A stretch of 64,000 bases of DNA from Phellopilus nigrolimitatus (lineage: Eukaryota > Basidiomycota > Agaricomycetes > Hymenochaetales > Hymenochaetaceae), in assembly GCA_021029095.1 (NCBI GenBank), contig JAJOHG010000005.1, forward strand, positions 1 through 64,000, in the 5' to 3' direction. Position 1 is the stretch's first letter, and each line of letters begins with the position of its first letter. Shown here piece by piece: positions 32,214-46,440 of the stretch. The position numbers and the translations under genes are program-made. A model generated the notes under the pieces. The model did no database searches. It saw only the letters and a list, made by a program, of their open reading frames with translations, and was not told the origin of the DNA.

Positions 32214-35200
32214 TTAGTGTCCCATCATCGTGTACGGCTGTGAGTTAGGCATTCTCTGATAAAACCCATTGGTGTTCCCTTGTATCAGATCAACACCCTG
32301 CGTGACACCCAGTTCCCTGCACATATTATCATAATACAAATGGTCTGCGGGCGTCGGATTCGCAGCATAGCTTTCATGCTGGAAGACATCGTCGGCTGTG
32401 ACGGCCTCAGGACCTTTTCTACTCTGTGGAGATATCGCGGGCTGAGTTGGCGGATATGATTGATATGGGTAAGGGTTCTCGGCCGAGTTATGGACTCCCT
32501 CCGAACTCATCTGATCACCGGGAAGCGGTCCATTTGGTCCAGTGTGTAGATGATTAGCGTAAGGCGAGTATCTCATTGGTGCTTGCAGAGCGGGATCGAT
32601 GTTATCCATCCTTTCCCTGCCAATCTGACGGGCCTTCAGTTCCTCCCTCTCGACTAGAATACGAAGGAAGCGAGCATGAGCCGCACTAGACGAGGATGAC
32701 GGCATCATTGTTCCAGCTTCTTTGTATGCATCAGCGGTACTGAGAATGAGCGCGAGTACGTTTGCACTGCTTCCTTCGTCCGTCTTCAAGTTTGATTTGC
32801 GCAGGAGCTTGAATCACCAAGGTATCAGCGATCCGAAAAAAATACCAATTTTTTAAAAATTTACCCGCAGCAGCATTACCGCGCAATACGCCGTCATAGT
32901 TGTGACAGATTCCTGACTGTATTGCTGAGCAAGATCCCTCAGAATTCCTGGAACGAAGAGCTGCAGAAGAAAAGTCTTACAAGCATTTGGACCCGCGCAA
33001 ATTCTTTAACAATGATCTCCAAGCAACGCGAAGCATTGCTGTAGCATGTCCCGAGCGCCTGTAGACTCGGAGAGGGACCCGCTAACTTTGCAGACGCGAA
33101 CGAAAGCATCAGTTAAAAGCAAGATTATGAAAACTAATAACCTACATTAGTCATGTACGCGTGGATCCCAAAACTGTTGAGAAATAAACCAACATATAGC
33201 TGAAAAAAATCCAGAAAGGAGTGATGGAATGATTCTCCGTGTGCTGAGCGGAAAAATCAACTTCTCCTACAAACCCAAATAGAAAATCAACAAAAGAGAA
33301 CAAACCACGTTTCATTTCCATAGACCATGTGGTAGCCCACCCAGCTAGTTTCGAGTTGCATGCATTCAAGAGAAAATCGTAGTTGTCTGGTTGTCCATTA
33401 GCTAGAGAACCCTTCTGAAGCTCAAACATCTTTGTCGTTTCAGTCTGAAATCCATAGCAATATAATTCGTCAGCGTGAGACATAAGACTGGAAAATAAAT
33501 ACTCGCAGCTATCAACCGAAGGGAGACGAAAGCGGAGACTATGACATCTTCTGGGCGAATAGAGGCCCCGGATGGCACTTGCTCGTGCCAAGTGTACGAT
33601 TCAACAACAAGTTCATCCTATCACGAGGACAAGTCAGTCCTCAGTAGGAAGTAGGCAGATCTCGCCCACCTCGGGGAGCATCCAAAGACGACCGGTTTGC
33701 ATGCTCAGACTCCTGTCGTGGACAAACAGCACGAGGTACGTTCGTTCCCGATTGCGTCGTTCAAGCCTTTGTATATTCGTTTCAGTCTCCGGAGATCTCG
33801 CAGAATAGCGATTCAACCCGAGCTCTACAGCCATCCGACATGCCTATCAAATCATTATAGACAACAGTTAGTACATGATGACAAATAAGAGGTAATACGT
33901 GACTAACATATCCGATATAAGTCCAAGTCCTCTACACAACGACCATCAGTAATACTGCAGCGTATCGGAGCCTAGAAAACGCTCACAGTGTCATCAGGCT
34001 CTTTCCAGTAAGTAAGGCACATGAACGCTTGCACAACCTCAACACTTTTACGCGCTTCCGCAAACGCTTTGACTGCATGCTGATCAGCAAGTTCGCGGCA
34101 TTTTGGATATAGCTGAGGTTTGAAAAATTTACTTCCTGCCATGAGGAGCGTCGTGAACAAGAATGGGCATTTCTTGCGCACGTACGCAGCAGAATGCAGT
34201 TCTGGATCAAAAAGATTGACGAACGGATTCAGCCGAATGAGGACCAAATCCATCATATTCTCGGCCGTCTCTTCATCCATCAGGCCCCTTTGAATGGGAT
34301 CGTCTAGTGGAGCAGAAGGGAGAGGGAATAACATAGGCTGAGGAGTTTCGGAAACATACGCTGAACGATCTGCATTCGTCGGAGATAACGAGGAATAAGC
34401 GTGCTCATCGGCAGCTCTTGCGGAGCCTGATGGACCAAGAACGGTTCCGAAAAATGAGTTGCGCTGCCTTTCTTTCTTTATGAGTTTTGCAGGATACATC
34501 CCCTCTTCATTGGGCTCGCCATCATTCTCGTCCTCGTCCATGGAACTCGATCCGGATACTTGCGAATGAAAGCCACGTTCAGGTTGACCATTGAAAGTCG
34601 ACCGTTGTGAAGCCAAGTCAGGACGATACTGTGAAGGATCTGACTGACCCAGCTGGGCCAGTCTAATCTGAGCCTCAAGACGAGACTCCCCGGAGGGTAA
34701 CGCAGACTCAGCGGCCTGAGATTTCAACTTTGCATTGTTCAGACCCTTTTCCAGACGCCGAAGCATTTTGGAGGCCTCGGAAAGCCTACCCGGAATGGCG
34801 TGTTACAAGGAAAAGAAGGGAACATGAGCTCGAACGGGACTGACTTTGAGCCAGGCTTACGCCCTCTTCGGTGTTTTTCGAAAATGCATCTAGTTGGCAA
34901 CAGACCAGCCAGCAATTAGCAATCGCATTATCGAGCAGAGCTAGAAATGGCATACTCTGTGTTTGCTCGTCGACACCTTTGACATGGTTGCTGACCATCC
35001 TCAGCGCCGACGCATTTCATCTATGAATAGGTAATTCAAGAGGATACCGAAAGCAAACGCGCTCATTGGTGGTCAAGATGATATTCGGAAGAGACATTGA
35101 AAACGGTGTACCTTTGCTGCACGACATACTGTACACGCTCTGGCACCTCTAATGACCGGGGCCTTTGACCTATATGTTAAGGCTGAGCAAAGTCCGCGAG

Positions 35201-35274
35201 TCGACGAAAAGGGGATAAAAAGAAATAGCGACGCACGATTTAGAAATCGGGCTATCGACTGGCAGGTGGTCCAT
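32214..35274 (-). CDS. Zn2Cys6 fungal transcription factor
   Basis: Start ATG 35274-35272 gives MDHLPVDSPISKS. A 67-base intron leads to SKAPVIRGARACTVCRAAK; the next exon continues MKCVGAEDGQQPCQRCRRAN and, after another intron, CIFEKHRRGRKPGSK. Together these form the six-cysteine binuclear zinc cluster (C-X2-C-X6-C ... C-X2-C-X6-C) with a basic linker. Then come a leucine/charged stretch (KMLRRLEKGLNNAKLKSQ) usable for dimerisation, an acidic serine-rich part (SSSMDEDENDGEPNEE) and the fungal-specific regulatory domain from about MMDLVLIRLNPFVNLFDPEL to AFMCLTYWKEPDD. It ends in a Pro/Gln/Tyr-rich tail (stop 32214). Many introns lie between 34000 and 32800. A nuclear DNA-binding regulator; target unknown. 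Confidence 0.9.
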
Positions 35275-35850
35275 GACGATTGACCGGGCGCGGATACTTG
35301 ACGGCAATCAGTAAATGGGGCGGTCGGTGATTTGGAGAACGGCGAGGAGACGACCAAAAATTTACAGAAAAAAAGAGGACGTAAAAGATGAGACGCGAAT
35401 TGAACAAGCGAGGGACAGGCTGGTCTTGAAGAGATGGAGGAGATGGCTCGGGGATGGAAGAGGACGAGTAGGGGGACGAAGAGCAGGCAGAGAGCCGTCT
35501 AGGACGCCGCTGATTCAAGAAGCCGGACGGTCGGCTGGTTTCGTAAGTGCCTCTCTCTGATCGAACCAGTCATCAGGTTATAAATGATCCGTATGAATCT
35601 GTAGTTAGCGTCTTATGCAGTAGTTTCTCCTATGTCGTAGGAGTTGTGGTCGAACCGTGCGGTTGTACTTTGGTTCTAGTCATCTTTACAAGTACATTTG
35701 CTTAGCCTGCCTCGGTATCTTTGCTTCTCCTTCGTGCTATGTAAGCGCCCCCCCACACTAGCTATCTCGGCCACAATTTCTCCGCGTTCCGTTCTCAGGA
35801 ATGGTGTGCGCATGCAATGGCCACATCCGCATCTTCAGCCGCTCACATCG
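35275..35850. other. intergenic region between two divergent genes
   Basis: About 575 bases upstream of both the Zn2Cys6 gene and the one-TM protein gene. It includes a GA-rich stretch and pyrimidine-rich patches. No gene was recognised. Confidence 0.5.
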
Positions 35851-37029
35851 ATGTCTTCGTCATTCCCGACCCCCTCTATGCCCTTTCCTTTTCGTGCTCA
35901 GGTCACCACCACTACCCTTTTCGCAGGTCCCACCTTTCTAGGATCTCAGTCTACCCCTAAAACACCGCTCCCAATCCCCGCGATCGTCGGAGGCTCTTGC
36001 GCCGGCGTCTTCCTAGCCATTCTTGCCGTCATCGGTTGGAAGTGGTGGGGCATACAAATCCAAAGAGATCATGCAAAGGAGCTCGAGAAGCGGGTACGTT
36101 GCGCATTAGTCGATATGTAGCCACATCTTACCCACAAACGGTATCAGAGAGCTGCTCGGGCGGCTGTTGCGTATAAGCGATTTGTCATTGATGGAAAGAA
36201 GCTTTCACCCTCGACACCCGATCCACGACGATCCCGGCCTCCATCGACTACTCGGCGACAAAGCGATCGCAAGGTCAAATTTGCCGCTGCTTCAGAACCT
36301 ATGCCATGTGTTCCTGACGTACCGTCTGTGGGTGCCATTTCTGCTCCAAGAGCTTTAAAACGCACGGCCAACAAAGAAGAACCCTCTCCTCCTAGGCGAA
36401 TCAGGGCAAGCTTGACCGATGGCCGTGTCCGCACACCTTTACATCCCAATCTCTTGAATACCTCATCACCTCGGAAATTTCGAGAGATTGGTGCAACCGC
36501 AGACAGTGAAATGGTGGACAGTCGCAGTCCGCTGCGGGAAGGGGCAATGGCTGTTCTCGATGATAAGGTCAGCGGCGGGAACACGAGAATACACCTTCCT
36601 AGAACACAGGCCAGCTTATCCTCTCTTCTCGATGAGGCGCATCGACAGTCCAAGTCATCGCAGAACTCAGGCTCAGAGCGTTCTAGGCATTCCGTCGCAG
36701 AGTACTGCCCTACTCGTCGTTGGAGTTGGCGAGCATTGATTAATGGGCCAGGTTTTTCATTCGGTCAGAATGGTATTGGCACAGGGAAAAACAGGCTGTC
36801 TGCAGATACGTCGTCAATGAATCATTGGCCGGAAGAAAATCCGTCGGTATCCATCGGGTACGCTTACAGCGGCATTGACGAAGAAAGTCGTGGGAATGGA
36901 TCACAAACCGAAGCTCCCGAGGTGGATGTAAGTCTTCTGTATCCACAAGATTACTTCAGTTATTGCGAAGAGGACGCGGACGCCGGGCAGCACGGCGAGC
37001 CTCTTGAGGAGCCTGAGGAAATAAGATAG
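35851..37029 (+). CDS. hypothetical single-pass membrane protein
   Basis: From ATG 35851 (MSSSFPTPSMPFPFRAQV) a short Ser/Thr/Pro-rich outer part precedes a membrane segment (IPAIVGGSCAGVFLAILAVI) followed by GWKWW. One intron (GTACGT ... CAG, about 36094-36147) joins HAKELEKR to AARAAVAYKRFVIDGKKL. The long remainder is Ser/Arg-rich, looks disordered, and ends in an acidic tail (stop 37027-37029). There is no cleavable signal; a type III (N-out) orientation is plausible from the positive charges after the segment. In-frame upstream ATGs at about 35812 and 35698 exist, and the latter frame crosses a likely intron. No known domain; function unknown. Confidence 0.7.
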
Positions 37030-37140
37030 TGGTCATCTTTGGAAAGGAAAGATCATTCCATATCTCGATACATAAATCTTTGAAAATAAAAGTCGTTTCT
37101 CCAGCAGCAATGTGTGAATTAACTTCGCAGATACACTGTA

Positions 37141-37852
37141 TCACCGAAATGATGCTATATAATCCTTCAAGGCTACGGGTTACTATGCGTCTAGTGTCAT
37201 AGCAAGGCCACTCACTTGCTCCATCTGCGCAACAGATGCTTTGAAAGCGCCTACTTCACGCCAACAATCAAGAGGTAAAGACGAGTTGCTTCTGAAGTTG
37301 TATATTAGAACCTATAGAGGCAGTTTTAGTTGACACACTCACTTGTAGCAAGAGTAAACTGCCTGAGCGGTACGAAGAGCAGGGTCTTGGGTGGCGGCCT
37401 CTTGCTTCGTGCGCAATCTTTCAACCCTTTGCCGAACTTCTTCGAGGTCACCAAGTAACACGGTACTGTTCAGCACCTTTTGCGAGTCGCAGCTATCCGT
37501 TTCTCCGTCCTTAACACCACCTCGATCGGAAGCCTTCACTTCGTGATCGAGGTTCTCCTTTTCCAAAGTAAGCTCTATTTCCCTCCGTACCTCCTCTTCT
37601 TCTTGTCGCAGCCTCGATAGTTCCGCGTGGATACGTGATTGGATCTGAACATCTAGACAGGATTGACGTTCCAGCGGTGGTCCTGATGCAGAGGCAGTTT
37701 CTGCAAGTTGAATCGCGACATCCTGCGAAAACTTGAAAATAAACGTAAGTTGCCCGGTTTTAACCACTGCTTTGAATGCATAGTACCTGAATTGGCGTTT
37801 CATTTAAGAAGACCTGCTCATCGTATTCAGGCTTGGACTGACCCGCACCCAT
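37141..37852 (-). CDS. MIC19: MICOS complex subunit Mic19 (CHCH, DUF1690 type)
   Basis: Mic19 links the Mic60 arm of the MICOS complex at mitochondrial crista junctions. Start ATG 37852-37850 gives MGAGQSKPEYDEQVFLNETP, a typical N-myristoylation start of the family. After an intron FSQDVAIQLAETASASGPP leads to a long charged coiled coil (IHAELSRLRQEEEEVRREIE), then VRQRVERLRTKQEA and a CHCH part with C-X10-C (YSCYK, intron, SNSSLPLDCWREVGAFK). A last intron from GTGAGT to CTTGAAG puts DYIASFR and a stop at 37141-37143 after VAQMEQ, the usual family ending. Length and order fit the family. Confidence 0.88.
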
Positions 37853-38209
37853 GACTGACCGGAACAGAAACTGGGAATTGTGGGAGCGGTTCAATTCCCT
37901 GATGGATTTGTAATACAGTTGTTCTAATCATAAGGTACATGATACGTACAGGTCTACCCCTTAAAAAGGAAAGCGGTTCCCGGCCTGCGTAGGGCAGATC
38001 CAAGAAATAACTAACAAGTATGTATTGGATGTTTCTAATATGCATCTCAAACAAAGATTATGCACACTATCTGATACCGTTTTTGTGTGAACAAAGGCAG
38101 ACGGAAACTGCCTTCCTTTTTAGGAGGAGGAAGACTTTTCTGACCCACCGGTACGTAACCAGAAAAAAACGACTAATAGTAATGCTGAAGTAAAGCTGCA
38201 TACGTGTAG
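37853..38209. other. intergenic, nothing recognised
   Basis: Upstream region of the Mic19 gene. AT-rich, with no coding texture or repeat beyond the MITE arm starting at 38210. Confidence 0.5.
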
Positions 38210-38746
38210 TTACAGCTAATTGAGAAATCGTAGGCGGATTGCATTTTTTCTCTACAGTAGGTTGCTTAAAAATGCAATATAGTTTTATTACTCCGAGACC
38301 GGTAGCACTTCCTGCGAGCCGGCCCATGATCTGTGACACTTGTGTGACACATTTCGGTGTCGGTGTTGCGCTGCCCTCCCTTCAGTGTCCTCTTGCATCG
38401 TCATGGGACGCTACCGTTTCATCCACCTAGAGATGTGTTTCGATATCTCACAAAACTATATTATGGCTCTCTTTTATATGTAGAATATATATCCCATCTC
38501 CAAAATAACAGTGAATAGTGAATAAACCAAATCAATGCTGACTTTATCTCTGCGATTGTGACCAATATTGAGAGGTGACTCGTCGGCGAGTTGGCGACGA
38601 GACCGACATGCACCACACACAAGTCACGCATAGGCCGGCTCTCTATCTAAACCAGGAAGTAATGCTAGATTTAGAGTAATAAACTATATTGCAACTCACT
38701 GTAGAGAAAAAATGCAATCCGCCTACGATTTCTCAATTAGCTGTAA
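38210..38746. mobile_element. MITE-like unit with perfect 49-bp terminal inverted repeats
   Basis: Arms 38210-38258 and 38698-38746 are exact reverse complements (starting TTACAGCTAATTGAGAAATC). The interior of about 440 bases is noncoding. No clear target duplication is seen (TAG left, TCT right). The right arm overlaps the target duplication of the larger element starting at 38749, so that element inserted at the very edge of this one. Confidence 0.75.
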
Positions 38747-38794
38747 TCTTTGACGGTCGTTACTGGACAAAATAGTGGACTTAGACTTGAGATA

Positions 38795-39008
38795 GTGATG
38801 ATCATCGATGATCATCGATGATCACTAGTGATCACTGGTGATCGCTGGTGAAAACCAAGTCTAAGAGCTATTCATCGATGATCACTAGTGATCACTAGTG
38901 ATCGTCGATGAATGGGCACTTGGTTTTCATCGTTCACTAGTGATCACTAGTGATCATTAATGAATGGGAACTTGGGTTCATTGTTCATCAGTGATCATCA
39001 ATGAATGT
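38795..39008. repeat. nested palindrome array, left end
   Basis: Repeated GATCATCGATGATC and GATCACTAGTGATC units, each its own reverse complement, overlapping at GATC. They are interspersed with TGAATGGGCACTTGG-like spacers. Confidence 0.9.
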
Positions 39009-39406
39009 CGTGCTTCGACTTGAGTGTTCACCAGTCATCGATGAACCGTGAAATTCTATCTATTCAAGTCTAATAAAAAGCCTCATAAATGAGCAATGAT
39101 CGGTGAATGGACTTGACTGGTGTTCACCATTCACCGATGAGTGGTGAATGCCTCAAATCCGAGATCATCCGACAAAAAGACTATAATTTAATAATTAGTA
39201 GTAACACAGCCGCAAACTGTGATCGACGTTCTGCTTCGTCCTGCTACGCGATATCGGGCGGACACTCGCCCTCGTTCCCACGCTCTCGTCCAACCCAGCT
39301 CCTGAGGTTTCGAAACAATCTCCCCGTCTCGTCTGCACAGTCCATCATGTCCGGACACAGCTTTGGAAGCAGGCGCATAACGCTGCGCATGCGTCGACTA
39401 CGACGG

Positions 39407-41741
39407 CCTAAGTTTGTCCGACACCTCGTCGCTCGTGAGCTTGGACGAATACAAGAACCGCAATAGCAGCGGCTCTTCGCTGTCTCTTTCGTTCAGATCG
39501 GCGGCGCACACCGAGCCGGAGGATGATAGCGTCACTGTTAGCTCGAGGGACACCAGGTTACTCGTGCAAAAAACGAAGACAGTCATGAACGGCGGGAGCG
39601 GGTCGACAATGCAGGACTTCCACACCTTGTACGGCTTGGAGTCTGAGTCTCATGCAAGCGCGTTCGATGGTACGTCCTTGGTGTCCAAATCTCTGTTTCG
39701 TTTTCTGCTTTGTTTTGTTTTGTTCTAACATCTAGAAAAAAGAGCGGTACCCCGCGGATCCTTCTGCAGTTTTCGAGCGGCTGAAGTTGTCGAATCCTCC
39801 AAGTCCATCGAGCGAAATACGCAATGACTGCGCAACCAGACAACCCGTGCCATCAATGGCATCATGACGTCTGAGTCTGTCGTCTCCGATGGCGCCTCGC
39901 TTGCGCTGAGCAGGGACGATCTGGATGTGCAGAGCCCGTTTGACGGCGACCTCGCGGTCCAACAGGATAACGGCCATTACTGCTATGCGTACACCTCCGG
40001 AAGCTCGTCGTCCGCCGCATCCGCATCCGCTGCTCACGACGTCGCGGACTCGCGCGACCCGAAACTACACTGGCTTGCGTCTCAGAAGACACTTGCGCAG
40101 CCCCAGTCTAAGTCCGGCTCGTCCGACTACCCCTCCCCCTCCTCGTCGTCGAATCGCCAATCCGCGTCCTCGTCGACCTCCGACCCTCTTCCACGCACCG
40201 CGGACACCCCACCCGAGGTCCGGCAGCTCGTGCCGCCCGCGTGCACGGACTTCTCCACGTGCGGCGTCCTGCTCGACGCGTTCCGCTATGTGCGCTCGAC
40301 GTGCGGGGAGTGCACTCCGTGCCCACGCGCGAGTCCCGGTGCGAACGGGCACGCGAACGGAAAGGGCAAGGCACGCACGGACGTCGTCGACGTTTCGATT
40401 CGACCCGGTCGCATACGCATCGCGCACACGGATGGCAAACCATCTCCTGCGTGCCTGCGCCCGCTGTCCACGCTCCCCTCCGCACCCTCCGCGTCTTCTG
40501 CGTCATCCTCGTCGATGGTCGCAGGCGACGTCGGGTACGAGCTCTGCCCAGGCTGCTTCGAGACGGCCGGCGTGTCGCTTCCATTGCGCAATTTGCGAGT
40601 CGGTGGATATATGCTCGAACTGCGAGGTTGCTGGCTTGCCTGGAAACCTAGGTGCTGATGATGGTGGTCACAGTACCTCCCACATCATGATCAAGGTAAA
40701 TCCCCTCGACAGATAAAGTTTCTGACCAGACTGACCAACTCATCTCACCGAAGATCCCCATCCCCTTAAGTTCGAACAAAGTGCAGACAGCGAGCAGGCG
40801 CGCGCGGCAGCTATGGACCAGCCGCGACTTACTGTACGTACAGCACACACCCAGCGGATGCGTGCATGCGGACTCGCTTCAAGAGGCCGACGCAGTCACC
40901 ATCATCGGGTCCGGCTCGAAACATGCGCGCGGCGGGCGCTGTGACCACAAGGCGCTCGACCACCGCATTGCGTGCAAGGGGTGCAATCAGTGCATCATCG
41001 GCGTGCGGTTCCGATGTGCGACGTGCCCTGCGACGAAGACCCAGTCGTAGAGCTTGGTGCGTTCTCTCGATATCTGCAGAATGATGCGGGTCTTGACTGG
41101 AATTGTTCTTCGTTCTTTGTACTGCACCCGTTCAGTGCGCCAACTGCGAGCAGCGGTCGTATCTTCTTCACGACCCAATGCATATTTATTTTAAGCTACT
41201 GCAGCCCGTGGACCGTCCAATTGAACCGCAATTTGCTATTCTGCCTATTCTGTACGTCCCCATCGCATTTCCTTCAGATATCATGCTTCGTAAACTAACA
41301 TCTGTTCGCGGATGTCAGGTACAGGCAGCCGACAGGTCCAGCAGGTCGACTCAATTCCTCTCATCCCAAAGGTCCGTACGCCCTTCCATGTCCGGAAAAC
41401 CCGTCCCTTTTTCTGACGTATTTGCATCTGCTCTCCCAGCTTATCTCGCGGCGCTTTACCACAACACGGCGCTGTGTGACCACTGCATGGACCGCATCAA
41501 GGGCGAGTGGTTCCGTTTTGTGTACTGCGCGAAGGATCTCTGCAATGTGTGCGAAAACTTGAATGCGCACGCGCACGATCGCACCCATTTCTTCTATGTT
41601 TTCAAGGCGCCTGTGAATACTTTGTTCTCTTGTGCTTTAAGTTTTTGTGTCTCTAATTCTTACAACTCGGTTTATTGTATTTTAGGTGGATATACAGATC
41701 TTCAGGTGAGAATAAATGTCTCTGTGTCACGTTTTACCTGA
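39407..41741 (+). pseudogene. multi-ZZ zinc-finger protein gene, decayed
   Basis: About 2.3 kb of coding texture with introns. First exon MSDTSSLVSLDEYKNRNSSG; an intron (about 39670-39736); then KKERYPADPSAVFERLKLSN. A frameshift near 39835 separates this from GIMTSESVVSDGAS. A Ser-rich part is followed by three ZZ-type fingers: YELCPGCFETAGV with FHCAICESVDICSNCEVAGL; CDHKALDHRIACKGCNQCII with FRCATCP, then CANCEQRSYLLHDPMHIYFK; and CDHCMDRIKGEW with YCAKDLCNVCENLNAHAHDR. A second frameshift lies inside the first finger (about 40575), and a stop follows ATKTQS (41048) unless an intron removes it. ZZ fingers bind peptides or SUMO/histone tails in adaptor proteins. Lesions and the position inside a TIR element argue for a captured, dying copy. 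Confidence 0.7.
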
Positions 41742-42112
41742 CCGTCCGTTGCTTCGCAAGATCGTCGCAGAGTTGGATAATCCGGAAGGGAGTCCACCGG
41801 TACTGAGCTATCCCGTGTATTACTCGTAATGTCACTTCTATACGCTATCATTTTATTGTCAATTTAGCATTTAGCATCACATATATTCTGCCTTTGTTCT
41901 CCTGTACTTCCAGTGCTTGTTGTATAAGTAGTGGATGCATTTCAAAATTTCTTGAAAGATTTATGGGTTGGTTCAGAGTGCGAAAACGCGTAAACAAGAC
42001 ATAGTAACACGTCGTGGGGCGCTCTAAGTTATGTTTACAGGATTGGGTGTTCAATTTGGAAAAGAAATCTAGACAGCGGTTTGTTCAAGAGTGACTACGC
42101 CCTATACTTGAT

Positions 42113-42700
42113 CTACATGCCGAACTGCATATAGGTCTTCCACCTGTAGTAGTTGTTCATATCTCTCTGTTCCTCATCATCCTGAGCCTGCCCCTCCAGG
42201 TGGACTTGATTAACCGGAGTCCAGCCTTCCCGCGGTTCGCGTACAATGATGGCTTCGGGGCTACCGCCTACGCAACGGACATCAAACATGGAGAGGTCGT
42301 CCACGAACAGTTTGGGGAGAACCTCTTTGGCATGCTTCCACGTTGACTATGTGTCCGTCAGTCATGATGGCCACGAGTAAAGCAAGACTCGTCGGGAAGC
42401 GCGGGGACGTTTCCACTCTGTGCGTCGAATAGAGTAAGCTCGCGCAGCCATGCGCCCTTGCGGTCGAGGACCGTGAGGCGCTCCGTCACGAGCTCAGAAT
42501 CCCATGGCATGCACGAAGGCCATCCGCCAAAACGCATGTCGCGGAGGTGAAGCTTGAACTTTCGAAAAAGGAACTGCGCGCACAAGGCATTGAAAGCCCT
42601 GTAGACTTTTGTCTGCGGCACCTGAATATAGTTGTATATATGCTCAGTGGGCTCACCTTGAAGCTTCCAGTAGATATCAATCAGAATGCTGTGCAGTCTG
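42113..42700 (-). pseudogene. 3' part of an unidentified gene (minus strand)
   Basis: Two exon-like pieces: KVYRAFNALCAQFLFRKFKL ... GAWLRELTLFDAQSGNVPA (about 42620-42358) and, after a probable intron, STWKHAKEVLPKLFVDDLSM ... YYRWKTYMQFGM, stop 42113-42115. Both have clear coding texture, but no start or upstream exons are found before the palindrome array, so it looks like the tail of a gene. The family is unknown to me; F-box-type proteins of basidiomycetes would be one guess. Confidence 0.5.
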
Positions 42701-42890
42701 CGCTCGCCTTGGATAAGCGTCTACCCTATGACGTACCGCCGACTGCAGCTTTGGAACAATGTGTCATAGGGATGTCGGGTCTGGTCGGAAAGGAGAATAT
42801 TTGTAATAAAACTGGCCTTTCACGTCGTTTCATCCATCATCAATGAACGATGAATGAGGATTTGACTTGTAAAAATCATTACTCATTGAT

Positions 42891-43124
42891 GATCATCAAT
42901 GATCATCAATGAGTAGTCATCACTAATGATCACTAGTGATCAATAAAAACATAACTTTTTTCATTGATGATCATTGATGACTAGTGAATTCCAAGTCTCC
43001 ATTCATCGATGATCATCGATGATCACTAGTGATCACTAGTGATCATCGATGAATAGCCTTTGGACTTGGTTTTCACCAGTGATCACTAGTGATCATCGAT
43101 GATCATCGATGATCATCGATGAAT
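42891..43124. repeat. nested palindrome array, right end
   Basis: Same GATCATCGATGATC and GATCACTAGTGATC units as at 38795-39008, in mirror order, plus variants with ATCATTGATGAT. Confidence 0.9.
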
Positions 43125-43192
43125 TTCCCAAGTCAAAGTCCAAAATCCCCAAGTCCAATGTTTTTTGTCCGATAGCGACCGTCATAGTAATC

Positions 43193-43515
43193 GCCAGCGA
43201 TCTATTCAGGTATTTAAGATGTCGATACCTGTGGCATTTGCTCCAAAAGCAAATCTTCACATTATGTACAATAGGATAAGATTAATGCTTCGGAACCTCT
43301 CTACGATAAATCTTAAGCATAACGCAGCTCTCGACTCTCGACTCACAACTTCCGCACGCATATGAACTGCAACAACCTTAGTGCTCAAAACACATTGTTG
43401 AGCATCATGCCGAGGGGTCTTAAACACCCCTTTTTAAACCGCCTACATAGCATATACAGGAGAGACGGAGTTATCCCAGGAAGTAATATTCTGTCTTCTC
43501 GCACGTCTTGAACTA
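43193..43515. other. intergenic, downstream of DHX35 gene
   Basis: No gene seen. A small hairpin AGGGGTCTTAAACACCCCT lies at about 43413-43431, in the 3' flank of the helicase gene. Confidence 0.45.
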
Positions 43516-46392
<2,877 letters not shown>

Positions 46393-46440
46393 GCGCGGTT
46401 AAGTCGAAAAGATTTTGGACGCGTCGCGAGTCCCGTGATT

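Larger units (their letters stand above)
38749..43186. mobile_element. non-autonomous TIR element carrying captured host genes
   Basis: Left end TTTGACGGTCGTTACTGGAC, right end (reversed) TATGACGGTCGCTATCGGAC. GTAATC stands directly outside both ends (38743-38748 and 43187-43192). The inverted repeat extends over 200 bases or more with interruptions and contains arrays of short palindromes; GGTGAAAACCAAGTC with TATTCATCGATGATCACT occurs inverted in both ends. Inside are a decayed ZZ zinc-finger gene (plus) and the 3' part of another gene (minus). No transposase is recognised, so movement would need enzymes from elsewhere. Confidence 0.78.

Noticed and set aside
38795..39008. CRISPR-like repeat array
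   Set aside because: Units are short overlapping palindromes without unique equal-length spacers, and the genome is eukaryotic.
40108..40584. Long open frame on the minus strand over the ZZ gene
   Set aside because: GC-rich shadow frame; the plus strand carries the recognisable zinc fingers.
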